Shown here: positions 5,885-5,926 of the stretch, piece by piece
How positions within the stretch are numbered: position 1 is the stretch's first letter
How the letters are laid out: the number at the start of each line of letters is the position of its first letter
Assembly (NCBI GenBank): GCA_028572035.1
Contig: JAPVWE010000089.1
Span: forward strand, 1 to 5,926
Length of the DNA stretch: 5,926 nt
Source of the DNA: Desulfobacteraceae bacterium
Lineage (GTDB): Bacteria; Desulfobacterota; DSM-4660; Desulfatiglandales; B25-G16
Reading direction: 5' to 3'
Made by a program: the position numbers and the translations under genes
The notes under the pieces: generated by a model
Seen by the model: only the letters and a program-made list of their open reading frames with translations
What the model was told of the DNA's origin: nothing
Database searches by the model: none

Positions 5885-5926
5885 GGAGCGGGCACAAAAT
5901 AAGACGACCCCCATTCATAAGTTGCT

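Overview
The window carries one compact gene cluster for acetate activation, read entirely on the + strand. In order it holds a GNAT-family N-acetyltransferase (42-539), AMP-forming acetyl-CoA synthetase acs (699-2654), a soluble two-PAS sensor histidine kinase (2656-4170), a stand-alone receiver-domain response regulator (4160-4540) and an AcuC-type class I histone-deacetylase-family protein (4559-5674). The last four genes are packed like an operon: 1 nt between acs and the kinase, an 11-bp overlap between kinase and regulator, and 18 nt between regulator and acuC. No tRNA, rRNA, CRISPR array, transposase or phage gene is visible.

The unifying theme is control of acetyl-CoA synthetase. Acs makes acetyl-CoA from acetate, ATP and CoA, and in many bacteria it is switched off by acetylation of one lysine in its C-terminal domain and switched on again by deacetylation. 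Here the target-type lysine (Lys613) is present, a candidate acetyltransferase lies upstream and a candidate deacetylase with all active-site residues lies downstream, which recalls the acuABC/acsA arrangement of Bacillus. The distinctive part is the phosphorelay between acs and acuC. Its kinase has no membrane segment and its regulator has no DNA-binding domain, so it does not resemble the SLC5-fused CrbS / LuxR-type CrbR pair known to control acs in Vibrio and Pseudomonas. What the receiver acts on cannot be read from the sequence.

Two non-coding stretches flank the operon. The 159-bp gap before acs contains a nested palindromic element (571-631) of the dispersed TGTAGGGG...CCCCTACA type, a separate small hairpin, a weak candidate promoter and a strong Shine-Dalgarno site. 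The 252-bp tail after acuC contains a roughly 145-bp imperfect palindrome (5712-5856) built around GTCATT..CGAG / AATCTCAT arms, a MITE-like dispersed repeat, plus a small hairpin. Neither stretch shows a convincing Rho-independent terminator.

The organism is most likely a Gram-negative, moderate-GC bacterium of the former Deltaproteobacteria (Desulfobacterota) or a similar anaerobic lineage. This rests on the style of the Acs, NtrB-like kinase and AcuC proteins and on the two repeat types. It is an inference from general familiarity, not a database result.
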